DNA of 64,000 bases from COE1 sp963596435. Its GTDB lineage: Bacteria > Bacillota > Clostridia > Lachnospirales > Lachnospiraceae. Both the position numbers and the translations under genes were made by a program. Positions 8,885-17,163 of this stretch are shown in pieces. Position 1 is the first letter of the stretch. Each line of letters starts with the position of its first letter. The stretch covers positions 1-64,000 of the forward strand of contig CAVBMG010000004.1 of the NCBI GenBank assembly GCA_963596435.1, read 5' to 3'. The notes beneath the pieces are model-generated. The model worked only from the letters and a program-made list of their open reading frames with translations. It made no database searches and had not been told where the DNA came from.

Positions 8885-10294
8885 TTATGCTTCATGTCTG
8901 TGTGCAAGTTCCTGATTGATCTCTCCTAACTTCTCATCCGTCAGAATATACTTCTTCGCAAAGATAAATACTGCGACCAGTAAGCCAATAATCGGCAGCA
9001 CTGTCATTGTCATACGAAGGACAGCTACTGAGGTGTAGGAATCTGATACCATAGCTGCTGCTTCTGTTGAAGTATCATTGCTGATATTGCTGATTGTCAG
9101 ACAGATAGAAGCGATCATGGCAGCCACACCACTTGCCAGCTTGACTACGAATGTCTGCATGGAGAAGATCACGCTCTCATCACGTCTGTTATTCTTCAAT
9201 TCGCCATAATCCACGGTATTAGCCAGGAATACTGTTGTCAGTACAGTCAGCATACCAAATGCTGTGAAAATGAAGAATCCGGGAATCATCAGAATATAAA
9301 TATTAGTATGGTTCGTAAACATCAGTGCAAGCAGCACTGCATATCCGCCAATTGCCATAACGAAGCTGACGTAGAATACCTGCATGGCGCTGATGAACTT
9401 ACGAAACAGTGGGTAGAACAGCATCATGGAGATAATCTGGATTCCACCGCCAAAAGTATTGAACAGCACATAATTTGCATTCCAGCCTGCACCACCGATA
9501 TCGTATTTAAAGAAATAGATCAGCAGGTTTGATGTAATGTAGAGAGAACAGTTAATTAATACAATTGTGATAACTACTGTCATAGCCTGATCGTTACTGA
9601 TCAGAGCTTTGAACATCTGACCTACAGATGGAGCTTCTACATTCACTGTTGACTTTTCCTTAATATTCAGACAGGTAATCACTGTAAAAAGAATAAATAC
9701 TGCTGCAATAATCAGTGCAAACCACCCAAAACCAACTCTTTCGATCTCTCTTTGGGAAGTACTGTCGCTGAATATAGAGCCAAGAGCCGGTACGCACAAC
9801 ATGGTAATAATCGTAATCAGGGCAGAACCTACACCCGCACAGGAACGGGCAAGTGTGGACAGATTCTCTCTCTCCTTACCACCCTCTGTAAACGCGGGGA
9901 TCATGGACCAGAAAGGAATATCCATCATTGTATACGTAACACCCCAGAGTACATAGAACACTGCTGCATAGGCAACCAGTCCACCACCGTTCAGTGCAGG
10001 TGGCGCCATGAACATCAGATACAGAATAATGGCATTCATGACCGTACCGATCAGCAGCCAGGGTCTGAACTTACCCCAGCGTGTCTTGGTCTTTGCTACG
10101 ACTACGCCCATAATCGGGTCATTAAAGGCATCAAAGATACGTGCTGCCATAAGGATCACACCCATGGCAAAAGCACTCACCCCCATAATATCCTGATAGT
10201 AATATAAAATATAATTGGCAGAAAGCATGTATACCATGTCTTTTCCAACCGCCCCTAGTCCATAAGATACTTTTTCCTTCTTTGTCAGTCTCAT
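8885..10294 (-). CDS. GPH-family sugar:cation symporter
   Basis: A 469-residue integral membrane transporter of the glycoside-pentoside-hexuronide family (MelB/LacS/XynB type), with about 12 predicted membrane segments. The N-terminal half has the family pattern YGLGAVGKDM, FDAFNDPIMG and TRWGKFRPWLLIGT. It carries no IIA extension of the LacS kind. Its position directly before the GH36 gene suggests import of alpha-galactosides such as melibiose or raffinose coupled to protons or sodium. The exact sugar and ion cannot be read from the sequence. It starts four bases after the preceding gene. Confidence 0.9.
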   Translation of the reverse strand: MRLTKKEKVSYGLGAVGKDMVYMLSANYILYYYQDIMGVSAFAMGVILMAARIFDAFNDPIMGVVVAKTKTRWGKFRPWLLIGTVMNAIILYLMFMAPPALNGGGLVAYAAVFYVLWGVTYTMMDIPFWSMIPAFTEGGKERENLSTLARSCAGVGSALITIITMLCVPALGSIFSDSTSQREIERVGFGWFALIIAAVFILFTVITCLNIKEKSTVNVEAPSVGQMFKALISNDQAMTVVITIVLINCSLYITSNLLIYFFKYDIGGAGWNANYVLFNTFGGGIQIISMMLFYPLFRKFISAMQVFYVSFVMAIGGYAVLLALMFTNHTNIYILMIPGFFIFTAFGMLTVLTTVFLANTVDYGELKNNRRDESVIFSMQTFVVKLASGVAAMIASICLTISNISNDTSTEAAAMVSDSYTSVAVLRMTMTVLPIIGLLVAVFIFAKKYILTDEKLGEINQELAHRHEA

Positions 10295-10298
10295 ACTT

Positions 10299-11798
10299 CT
10301 ATTTCTCCCTTTTCAATGCAAACGCTGCTTCTACTACCTTGTAAGCCCCATCATATATGCCAAGCTTCTTATTATTTACGATATTGTGGCACATGCTCTC
10401 CAGCATACCCGGATCTCTCAGGAACAGATCCAGCATCTGTATGGTATGTTCAATATCACGGCATTCCAGTGTGCCATCGCCCAGCTCTGCAGAATGTACA
10501 GCACCCCACTGCTCATGTCCTCCTACCCTTCTGATAAAGAGCTTTGGAATCGGATAAAAGGCAAGCTCACTTGGTTTGGTCACAAGTACGTCTGCACTTC
10601 TCATCAGCAGGTTCGTACAATATACCGCTTCAAATATATTTTCGTGATAAAAGCCATGGATTCCTGAAACCTTTCCTTCCAGTGCTTCTTTTGCAAAAGC
10701 CACTGTCTCTTCCCAGTTATCCATATGTTCTGTGGTAATGTCCTTCATACCGGGCAGATTAGCCTTGATCATTTCCCAGATGTTGCGGTAATCTCCCACG
10801 TTCACATACACAACGGCTTTTCCGGCAATGACATAGGGAATCAGATAATGCAGTACTTCGCCAAAGATCTCCATCTGTGCGCCGGCGCCGCCTACTGTCA
10901 GAAGGAATCTCATAGCCTCTCCATTCTTCAATCTGGATAATCTTGCCTCACAGTCCTTCTCGATATTTGCTACCAGCTCATGATCTATATAATGTCCTGT
11001 ATACATCAGATCCTGTGGGGGCATTGCCTGTACGACCTTGTCTTTCATCATACCGTTACCGATACGATAGCCCTGATATGCATAGTGGGTCTGTACTGTA
11101 TGAAGACTGCCCTGCGCATAATGTAATGCCATTGGCCAGTTATCAGGAATCGCATTGACTACATGTTTCATGCCTGCATGAACTGCTGCCTGTGCGGGCC
11201 ATACGTGTGTAGCAATGACCGGGATATCCTTAGGCACACTATGATATACAGGTGCCATCAGTTCTGCATTCTTCTGATCTGTTGCATTGTAGGAGAGCTG
11301 TCTGAATCCTTCATAATTCACAGGCTCCCATACGAATTTGTTAAAAAGCTTACTCTTCTGGGAGATTCTTGATCCCAGAGAATATAATTCATTCTGTGCA
11401 CTGATCAGCTTCGTGCAGGTAGTCTCCGGGTAAGAATTCAGATCCATCCAGTATGGTGTATATCCAAGAGCGTGTGCAGCAGATGCGATTGCCATGGAGA
11501 TACGGTAATGTCCAAATCCCATACGGATATTTCCTACAATTACACCCTTCTCCTCATCGAAGCTTCCCTTGCCTTCTTTTCTTGTGACAACTACATTCTT
11601 AACCCCCAGAGGTTCTCCGATACAGGGATTGTCCCTGATGATGCACTGATAATTGACCTTGGAATCATCACCGTATTTCTTCTGATTCTTTTGCTTGCTC
11701 TTCTGTGCCTTACGTATTACTTTCTTACTCATTGGATTCCCAAATATCTCACTGGTTCTGTCTTTCTTTGTACTGGCTTCTACACGTACTTTCTTCAT
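10299..11798 (-). CDS. GT-B-fold glycosyltransferase-like protein of unknown role
   Basis: A 499-residue cytoplasmic protein I do not recognise as a named enzyme. After a basic leader of about 60 residues, the N-terminal domain has VGNIRMGFGHYRISMA, like the glycine-histidine acceptor loop of MurG/MGDG-synthase-type GT-B enzymes. The C-terminal half has LLTVGGAGAQ and VLVTKPSELAFYPIPKLFI, which resemble the nucleotide-sugar-binding region of the same superfamily, and a glycine-histidine loop, RRVGGHEQWGA. This suggests a glycosyltransferase acting on a lipid or glycoconjugate, or a related non-catalytic fold. It sits between the TetR regulator (18 bases upstream) and the GPH transporter (4 bases downstream), so it is expressed with alpha-galactoside metabolism. 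Confidence 0.6.
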   Translation of the reverse strand: MKKVRVEASTKKDRTSEIFGNPMSKKVIRKAQKSKQKNQKKYGDDSKVNYQCIIRDNPCIGEPLGVKNVVVTRKEGKGSFDEEKGVIVGNIRMGFGHYRISMAIASAAHALGYTPYWMDLNSYPETTCTKLISAQNELYSLGSRISQKSKLFNKFVWEPVNYEGFRQLSYNATDQKNAELMAPVYHSVPKDIPVIATHVWPAQAAVHAGMKHVVNAIPDNWPMALHYAQGSLHTVQTHYAYQGYRIGNGMMKDKVVQAMPPQDLMYTGHYIDHELVANIEKDCEARLSRLKNGEAMRFLLTVGGAGAQMEIFGEVLHYLIPYVIAGKAVVYVNVGDYRNIWEMIKANLPGMKDITTEHMDNWEETVAFAKEALEGKVSGIHGFYHENIFEAVYCTNLLMRSADVLVTKPSELAFYPIPKLFIRRVGGHEQWGAVHSAELGDGTLECRDIEHTIQMLDLFLRDPGMLESMCHNIVNNKKLGIYDGAYKVVEAAFALKREK

Positions 11799-11816
11799 AC
11801 TGATTCCTTCTTTCTG

Positions 11817-12386
11817 TTACTTCTCTACCCTGATTCCATGAATAATGATCTGTATCATCTCATGTAATGCGTCTTCATAGCTGATTCCATGCTCCACCAG
11901 AATACTGTCTGCAAAGAACTTCTGTATGGTGCTCTCTACCATCGCCTGCAGAACCGGAAGCGCAATCGGTCGAATCTTCCCTTCTGCCACACCCTGTTCA
12001 ATCAATGCATTGGTAGCATCCCAATCTGTAGACAGATACGCGGATACTCTGGTATAGATATTGGGATATTTCTCACTGAGCTGATAGAGATTACTCAGCC
12101 CTATATTCTGATACCTCTCCGGTAATACCACCAGTATCTGCTCTATCTTATCTACCACATCCAGGTCAGGATTCTCTACAATCGCCCGCTCACTCTTCTT
12201 GATATCTGCAAAACAGTAATCAGCCAGTGCTAACAGCATAGCCTCTTTGTTATCATATACATGATACAGTGTCTTCTTACTGATACTGAGATTTTTGGCA
12301 ATGTCATCCATTGTAAATTTCAGACCTTTCCTGCCAAACTCTTCAATTGCAGCAAGAAGTATTTTCTCTTCTAATTGAGACTGCAT
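11817..12386 (-). CDS. TetR-family transcriptional regulator
   Basis: A 189-residue one-component regulator. The N-terminal TetR helix-turn-helix is clear (residues about 8-52: AAIEEFGRKGLKFTMDDIAK then ISKKTLYHVYDNKEAML). The remainder is a helical ligand-binding domain. It is the first gene of a five-gene minus-strand operon ending with the GGDEF gene. A repeated GAAACT palindrome lies between its start codon and a TATAAT box, so autoregulation is likely. The inducer is unknown, though an alpha-galactoside or a lipid-linked metabolite is plausible from context. Confidence 0.9.
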   Translation of the reverse strand: MQSQLEEKILLAAIEEFGRKGLKFTMDDIAKNLSISKKTLYHVYDNKEAMLLALADYCFADIKKSERAIVENPDLDVVDKIEQILVVLPERYQNIGLSNLYQLSEKYPNIYTRVSAYLSTDWDATNALIEQGVAEGKIRPIALPVLQAMVESTIQKFFADSILVEHGISYEDALHEMIQIIIHGIRVEK

Positions 12387-12408
12387 ATTTCTTATCTCAC
12401 CTTTCTTT

Positions 12409-12444
12409 GGAAACTTGAAAACTCTTTTAAGTTTCTTAGTTTCC
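12409..12444 (-). promoter_or_regulatory. Candidate operator of the TetR operon
   Basis: Each strand carries two GAAACT-like half sites (GGAAACTTGAAAACT against AAGTTTCTTAGTTTCC), forming an imperfect dyad around CTTTT. It lies just downstream of a minus-strand TATAAT (about 12452) and before the tetR start at 12386. TetR proteins commonly bind such dyads. Assignment is by position only. Confidence 0.5.
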
Positions 12445-12521
12445 TTTATTATATCATTTACAACAGGAAATACTATTCACAAATAAGAACAAATTTCCCG
12501 TGCTTTTTCAGTATAAATGCA

Positions 12522-12547
12522 CAAAAAAAGACAGACATTTCTGTCTG
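12522..12547 (-). terminator. Intrinsic terminator of the NlpC/P60 gene
   Basis: On the minus strand CAGACA, loop GAAA and TGTCTG are followed by TCTTTTTTT. It lies about ten bases past the NlpC/P60 stop codon. Confidence 0.85.
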
Positions 12548-12556
12548 CCTTCTTTC

Positions 12557-13759
12557 TTATACAATTCTTCTGACACTTAATATCTCTCGATAAGTAGCAT
12601 ATCCTATCTTGATTCCAGTCTTCACACCACTGGCATGTACAATCTTACCATTACCGATATAGAGGGCTACATGTCCTGCGTAACAGATAATATCACCCGG
12701 CTGCGCCTCAGAGAAGCTTACTTCTTTACCTGCTGTCCTCTGCGAATACGAGCTTCTTGGAATGCTGTAGCCATATGCCTTGAATACGGACTGGGTAAAT
12801 CCTGAACAGTCAGCGCCATTGGTCAGGCTGGTACCGCCCGGTACATAAGGGTTGCCAACGAATCCACAGGCATAGATTGCAATCTGTTTACCAATATCAC
12901 TACCATTGGCAGCCAGGATTTCTGCTGAATTTACTGTTGCAGTTCCCTTTGGCTTACTGGTGGTCGTAGCAGAAGAATTACTCTGCGCTGCTGCCTTTTT
13001 ACGGGCTTCTTCCTCAGCTTTCTTACGCGCTTCCTCTTCCAGCTTGGCAATCTGGGCATTCTGCTGCTTGATCTGGGTCTTATAAACCTCTGCCTGCTGT
13101 TTTGCCTTACTGATCTGCAATGCATAATCATCACTGACAGCCTTCAGCTCTGCCATTGCAGCCTCCATGCCTTCCTGCTCTTCCTTATATTCGTCCTGCG
13201 TCATTTCCAGCTCGGATTCTTCATCCTCCAGCTGTACCTTCAGGTCTTCTATTTTTTGTCTGGTTTCCTGATAGCGTATCAGCAGTTGTCTGTCGTAATC
13301 ATATATCTTCTCAATATAATCAGCCTTGTTCACCAGATCTTCCATGGAGCCGCCTTCCATAAGAAGGTTTATATAATTCATGTCGCCTTTTTCATACATG
13401 AACCGGATACGGACTATCATCGCATTATACTGGTTCTGCTCATCTTCCCTGGCAGCCTCCAGATCTTTCTCTGATTGTGCAATCTGTTCCTTCTTCTTCT
13501 GAATGTCTTCTTCGATCAGGCTGATGCTTGCCATGATATCTGCAATCTCAGTCTGCAGGGAATCCATCTCGCCTTTGATTCCCTGCTGCTCGCCAGCTAA
13601 TTCATCAATCTGATCTCCAAGCTCGTCCAGCTTCTCCTGATCCTGTTGATTTTTCTTCTTCAAATCACTGATCTGATCTGCATATGCACAGACACCCGAC
13701 TCTATAAACACTGTAAATGCCATAATCAGGCACAACAGATGCTTCAAACGTTTCTTCAT
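12557..13759 (-). CDS. Secreted NlpC/P60 peptidoglycan endopeptidase with coiled-coil domain
   Basis: A 400-residue secreted wall hydrolase. Residues 1-28 are a signal peptide (KKRLKHLLCLIMAFTVFIES, cleavage near AYA-DQ). Residues about 30-245 form a long coiled coil like that of PcsB/CwlO-type proteins. A low-complexity Ser/Thr/Lys linker follows, then an NlpC/P60 domain to the end. The catalytic Cys is in GADCSGFTQ and the His in AGHVALYIG, with a further His in KIVHASG. The domain cuts peptide stems of peptidoglycan, and the coiled coil usually holds it inactive until activated at division or elongation sites. It is followed by a terminator. Confidence 0.9.
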   Translation of the reverse strand: MKKRLKHLLCLIMAFTVFIESGVCAYADQISDLKKKNQQDQEKLDELGDQIDELAGEQQGIKGEMDSLQTEIADIMASISLIEEDIQKKKEQIAQSEKDLEAAREDEQNQYNAMIVRIRFMYEKGDMNYINLLMEGGSMEDLVNKADYIEKIYDYDRQLLIRYQETRQKIEDLKVQLEDEESELEMTQDEYKEEQEGMEAAMAELKAVSDDYALQISKAKQQAEVYKTQIKQQNAQIAKLEEEARKKAEEEARKKAAAQSNSSATTTSKPKGTATVNSAEILAANGSDIGKQIAIYACGFVGNPYVPGGTSLTNGADCSGFTQSVFKAYGYSIPRSSYSQRTAGKEVSFSEAQPGDIICYAGHVALYIGNGKIVHASGVKTGIKIGYATYREILSVRRIV

Positions 13760-13795
13760 CTACTACTGATACCCCTTTAATATACCAGTATATAC

Positions 13796-14998
13796 TTACT
13801 GTGCTGTAGTGGAGGATTCTTCTGTCTCTTCTACAGTCTCTACGTTTGTCATGGTTTTAAGCTTTGCCATAACATCGTCCTGAAGCATATACATTCTGTA
13901 AGTTGTCTTACCGACCTCATCAAGAAGTGCTTCAGCTGAGTCATATCCATATTCCTTGGCTTCTTCTTCAGCCTTCTTGTTAATATCCTCGTCTGTTATC
14001 TCAATACCTTCCTGCCTTGCCACTGCTTCGATTACAAGGTACTGCTTTACTGTTTCCTGTGCCATCTCTGTCAGCTGTGCATTGTACTCATCCATTGTCA
14101 TCTGATAATATGTGGTAACAAATGTCTCCAGATCACATCCATAGAAGCTGACACAGATTGCTTCCATATATTCATTATAATTCTGAACTTCCTCATCTAC
14201 AAGAGGTTGTGGTACAGAAGTGAACTGACTGTCACTTACCAGCTGATCCATAATGGCATTATTGATATTGGTCTGGTAATTGTTCTCTGCCTCTTCTTCT
14301 ACACTCTTCTTGGCTGCCTCCCACAGAGCTTCCTTGGTCTTATATTCCAGTCCCATCAGCTCCAGCTGTTCTGGTGTGACATTCTCATAATCAGTAGATT
14401 CAAGGATGTTCTGTACTGTAACAGTAAATACCACTGCCTGTCCAGCCAGATCCTGATTTCTGCTGTAGCTCTCAGGGAAGGTCAGATCCAGATCTACAGT
14501 ATCTCCCGGCATAACGCCAATCAAGCCTTCTTCAAAACCATCAATAAATGTATTGGAACCGATCTTTAACTGATAGCCCTCTGCGCTGCCGCCTGAAAAG
14601 GCTTCTCCATCCTTCTTGCCTACATAATCTATTGTAACCAGATCGCCGTCTTCTACTGCTCTGTCTGTAATAGGATATGTAGTGAGCATATTGCCGTTGA
14701 TATAATTCTCAATCACTTCATCAGTAACTTCTGTCTTGGCAGCCTGCACTGTCATGTCCTTATATTCGCCCAGTGTTACATACTCATCTACATCCAGATC
14801 AGCCAGCGCTACATAATCAGCTCTTTCACTTACCTTGGTTTCCTCTTCGGAAGCTGTCTCTTGTGTTGTTGCAGTCTCGCTGCTCTGTTCTGCTGTCTGT
14901 GTTGCATCAGATCCTGTCTGTGTACTCTTATTACCACAAGCACATAAGCTGACAGCCATAACACCTGCGATACACATCATTGCCATTTTCTTTTTCAT
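13796..14998 (-). CDS. Extracytoplasmic FKBP/trigger-factor-like prolyl isomerase lipoprotein
   Basis: A 400-residue lipoprotein. A signal peptide ends in SLCACGNKS, with the likely lipidated cysteine at the second Cys, followed by a Ser/Thr/Gln-rich linker. Residues about 130-230 form an FKBP-type peptidyl-prolyl isomerase domain (VTIDYVGKKDGEAFSGG, FIDGFEEGLIGVMPGDTVDL). The rest resembles the helical C-terminal arm of trigger factor. It probably folds secreted proteins outside the membrane. The ATG at 14998 has GGAG nine bases upstream, and the longer frame to 15109 lacks a site and would bury the signal peptide. The NlpC/P60 gene follows after 36 bases. Confidence 0.85.
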   Translation of the reverse strand: MKKKMAMMCIAGVMAVSLCACGNKSTQTGSDATQTAEQSSETATTQETASEEETKVSERADYVALADLDVDEYVTLGEYKDMTVQAAKTEVTDEVIENYINGNMLTTYPITDRAVEDGDLVTIDYVGKKDGEAFSGGSAEGYQLKIGSNTFIDGFEEGLIGVMPGDTVDLDLTFPESYSRNQDLAGQAVVFTVTVQNILESTDYENVTPEQLELMGLEYKTKEALWEAAKKSVEEEAENNYQTNINNAIMDQLVSDSQFTSVPQPLVDEEVQNYNEYMEAICVSFYGCDLETFVTTYYQMTMDEYNAQLTEMAQETVKQYLVIEAVARQEGIEITDEDINKKAEEEAKEYGYDSAEALLDEVGKTTYRMYMLQDDVMAKLKTMTNVETVEETEESSTTAQ

Positions 14999-15173
14999 TA
15001 TAATAACTCCAATCCTTATATATAGTAATACCCTCAAAAAAAGATATAACAACTCATTTATATCACAAAAACCCGCTCTTGAAAAGGGAATCTCCTTGCA
15101 CTTTTGCATATTTAATGATAAAATTCAAAGTGATTGCAGTGAATTGATTCACTGACTGGTAGGAGGTCAATTT

Positions 15174-15650
15174 ATGAATCCGGTTTTAAAAGTCATTTTG
15201 ATTGTTTTGGTCGTTCTGGTAGCAGTCATTGCAATCCTGTATTTTCTTGGACGTAAAGCCCAGAAGAAGCAGGCAGAACAACAGGCTCAGATAGAAGCAG
15301 CCAAGCAGACCGTAACGATGCTGATCATCGATAAGAAGAAGTTGCGGTTAAAAGATTCCGGTCTTCCTGCAATGGTCATGGAACAGACGCCCAAATATTT
15401 AAGGAGAGCGAAATTCCCCATTGTAAAAGCTAAAGTCGGCCCACAGATTATGTCTTTGATCTGTGATGCATCCATCTTCGATACGGTTCCAGTTAAGAAG
15501 GAAGTGAAGGCAACTATAAGCGGTATTTACATCACTGATGTAAAAGGTATCCGTGGCAGCCTGAATCAGCCTACTGGCAAGAAGAAGGGCAAGTTCAAGG
15601 CATGGGTTGAGAAAATGCAGGAAAAAGCAGGTGCGAAACCATTAAAGTAA
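15174..15650 (+). CDS. Membrane-anchored protein of unknown function
   Basis: A 158-residue protein with one N-terminal membrane segment (residues about 5-25), a short charged stretch rich in Lys/Gln/Ala, and a soluble domain of about 115 residues beginning TVTMLIIDKKKLRLKDSGLP. I recognise no catalytic motif. The orientation is probably N-out with the basic domain inside, judging from RKAQKKQ after the membrane helix. The ATG at 15174 follows TAGGAGG, a strong ribosome binding site. It is a single gene, divergent from the prolyl isomerase, with its own terminator. Confidence 0.7.
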   Translation: MNPVLKVILIVLVVLVAVIAILYFLGRKAQKKQAEQQAQIEAAKQTVTMLIIDKKKLRLKDSGLPAMVMEQTPKYLRRAKFPIVKAKVGPQIMSLICDASIFDTVPVKKEVKATISGIYITDVKGIRGSLNQPTGKKKGKFKAWVEKMQEKAGAKPLK

Positions 15651-15655
15651 ACAAT

Positions 15656-15698
15656 AAAAAAGGAAAGCAGATCGGTGCTCCCGACGCTTTCCTTTTTT
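15656..15698. terminator. Bidirectional terminator
   Basis: Arms AAAAAAGGAAAGC (to 15668) and GCTTTCCTTTTTT (15686-15698) around a 17-base loop. Each strand ends in a run of T, and the hairpin sits between convergent genes. Confidence 0.9.
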
Positions 15699-16143
15699 AT
15701 TTATCACTGTTTGCAGTCACCACAACTTCAATATGACAGTCCGCTATATACTGGTAATTCGCTTCCAGCGTATAATCAATATGTATGCGAAGCTTATCCT
15801 GTGTTTCTTCTGCTACTTCTACTTTGGAGGTATCCAGTCCTATCAGGATTCCCCCCATTGGCGTGGCATATTCTGTCATGGTTTTCTTACCCTGGGTAAA
15901 AATCATCTGTACGTTGACTCCACCACGCTTGGTCAGAGAAAATTCATTCCCCCTGACTTTTATCATATTCTTAATAGGCTCTTCCATTCCCTCTACCAGT
16001 TCTTCATAGAGAATATAGTGAGCATTGTTTCTGTAATAATATTCACCGGCACAGATCGTTTCTATCTTATCCAGTTCTTCATCATTTTGTGCTTCTTCTT
16101 CAAACTGCAGTCCCTGTATGCACAGCAATACATCTTTTGTCAT
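15697..16143 (-). CDS. DUF1934 (YwiB-like) beta-barrel protein
   Basis: A 148-residue protein resembling the DUF1934/YwiB family of small lipocalin-like beta barrels, beginning MTKDVLLCIQGLQ, with the family features YILYEE, NEFSLTKRGG and MTEYATPMGG. Its function is unknown. The ATG at 16143 has AAAGG about ten bases upstream. A GTG start at 16179 is possible but would overlap the preceding gene and add 12 non-conserved residues. It is the last gene of the ispE operon. Confidence 0.75.
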   Translation of the reverse strand: MTKDVLLCIQGLQFEEEAQNDEELDKIETICAGEYYYRNNAHYILYEELVEGMEEPIKNMIKVRGNEFSLTKRGGVNVQMIFTQGKKTMTEYATPMGGILIGLDTSKVEVAEETQDKLRIHIDYTLEANYQYIADCHIEVVVTANSDK

Positions 16144-16160
16144 ACTGCAATCACACCTTT

Positions 16161-16412
16161 CTATCTCTTCTCCAGCCACTCTGCCAGCAGGCTTCTGTAA
16201 ACTATCTCATGCTGAGGTTCCCTGTCTTTTTCCTCTGTATAGAACCATTCTTCCAGCAGCTGTTCTGTCTCTTCTTTAGTCAAAGCCCTGCCATTCTCGT
16301 CTGTCAGACATCCGGTTCCCTGTTCTACATATATCTCCGGTCCCAATATGCCGATCCACAGCAGTATTCCAGCCATCATGAACCACTGCCTCCATATCCT
16401 GCTCCATTTCAT
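16161..16412 (-). CDS. Small single-pass membrane protein, unknown
   Basis: An 83-residue protein: basic N terminus, one hydrophobic helix (about residues 10-27, FMMAGILLWIGILGPEIYV), then an acidic exposed tail with TKEETEQLLEEW. The ATG at 16412 follows GGAGGT at six bases; another ATG two codons earlier is too close to that site. It ends 17 bases before the DUF1934 start. I recognise no family. Confidence 0.6.
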   Translation of the reverse strand: MKWSRIWRQWFMMAGILLWIGILGPEIYVEQGTGCLTDENGRALTKEETEQLLEEWFYTEEKDREPQHEIVYRSLLAEWLEKR

Positions 16413-16468
16413 ATCCATACCTCCATTTACTGATATCAGTATGGACCGTTCTGATGGCTTTTATTCCA

Positions 16469-17155
16469 CTATTGTTTATCTTTTCCCAGCTGAAGCTGTC
16501 TGGTGATGGCTTCCTCCTGGTTGTCTACATGACGGGTCACGACTCTGGCTGCAGTTTCCTTATCCTTGCGCATAATGCTCTCATATATATCATTATGCTC
16601 CTGGATAAGACGCTCATACTGCGTAGCATCCTTAATATATTCAAAACGATAACGATACATCTGCTCAGCCAGATTATTGACCAGCTGAATCAGACGGTCA
16701 TTTCTTGTCGATCTCACAATAATATCATGAAGACGCACATCTGCCGCTGCAATCTTACGCCAATCCTGTGTCCTGGTTGCTTCCTTGAACTCTGTACATG
16801 CCTTGGCAAGCTCTGTCAGCTCTTCCTGTCTCATACGATCACAGGCAAGCTCAACTGCCAGAACGTCCAGTGCTCTTCTTACCTCCAGTACGTCCTTGAG
16901 GTTCTTCCAGGTGATCTGTGCAACCTCCGCACCTCGTCTTGGTATCATTACCACAAGACCCTCAAGCTCCAGCTTACGGATTGCTTCTCTGATTGGTGTT
17001 CTGCTGACTCCAAGCTTATTTGCAAGATGAATCTCCATCAGTCTCTCGCCTGGCTTCATTTCCCCCGTAAGAATCGCCTGTCTGAGGGTATTAAAAACTA
17101 CATCTCTTAACGGTAAATACTCATCCGTTCCATTTACCTGAAATGCATCGCTCAT
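16469..17155 (-). CDS. GntR-family (FadR/FCD) transcriptional regulator
   Basis: A 228-residue regulator. The winged helix-turn-helix lies at about residues 15-80 (LRQAILTGEMKPGERL, LGVSRTPIREAIRKLELEG). The FCD ligand domain follows (EVRRALDVLAVELA, DVRLHDIIV, HNDIYESIMRKD and HVDNQEEA), keeping the metal-coordinating Asp/His positions of this family. It begins eight bases after ispE and is co-transcribed with it. The perfect inverted repeat in the ispE leader is a candidate operator. The effector is unknown. Confidence 0.9.
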   Translation of the reverse strand: MSDAFQVNGTDEYLPLRDVVFNTLRQAILTGEMKPGERLMEIHLANKLGVSRTPIREAIRKLELEGLVVMIPRRGAEVAQITWKNLKDVLEVRRALDVLAVELACDRMRQEELTELAKACTEFKEATRTQDWRKIAAADVRLHDIIVRSTRNDRLIQLVNNLAEQMYRYRFEYIKDATQYERLIQEHNDIYESIMRKDKETAARVVTRHVDNQEEAITRQLQLGKDKQ

Positions 17156-17163
17156 ATACTGCC

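Noticed and set aside
16144..16179. GTG start extending the DUF1934 gene by 12 residues
   Set aside because: It overlaps the preceding gene and the extra residues do not resemble the family; the ATG at 16143 has a usable ribosome binding site.
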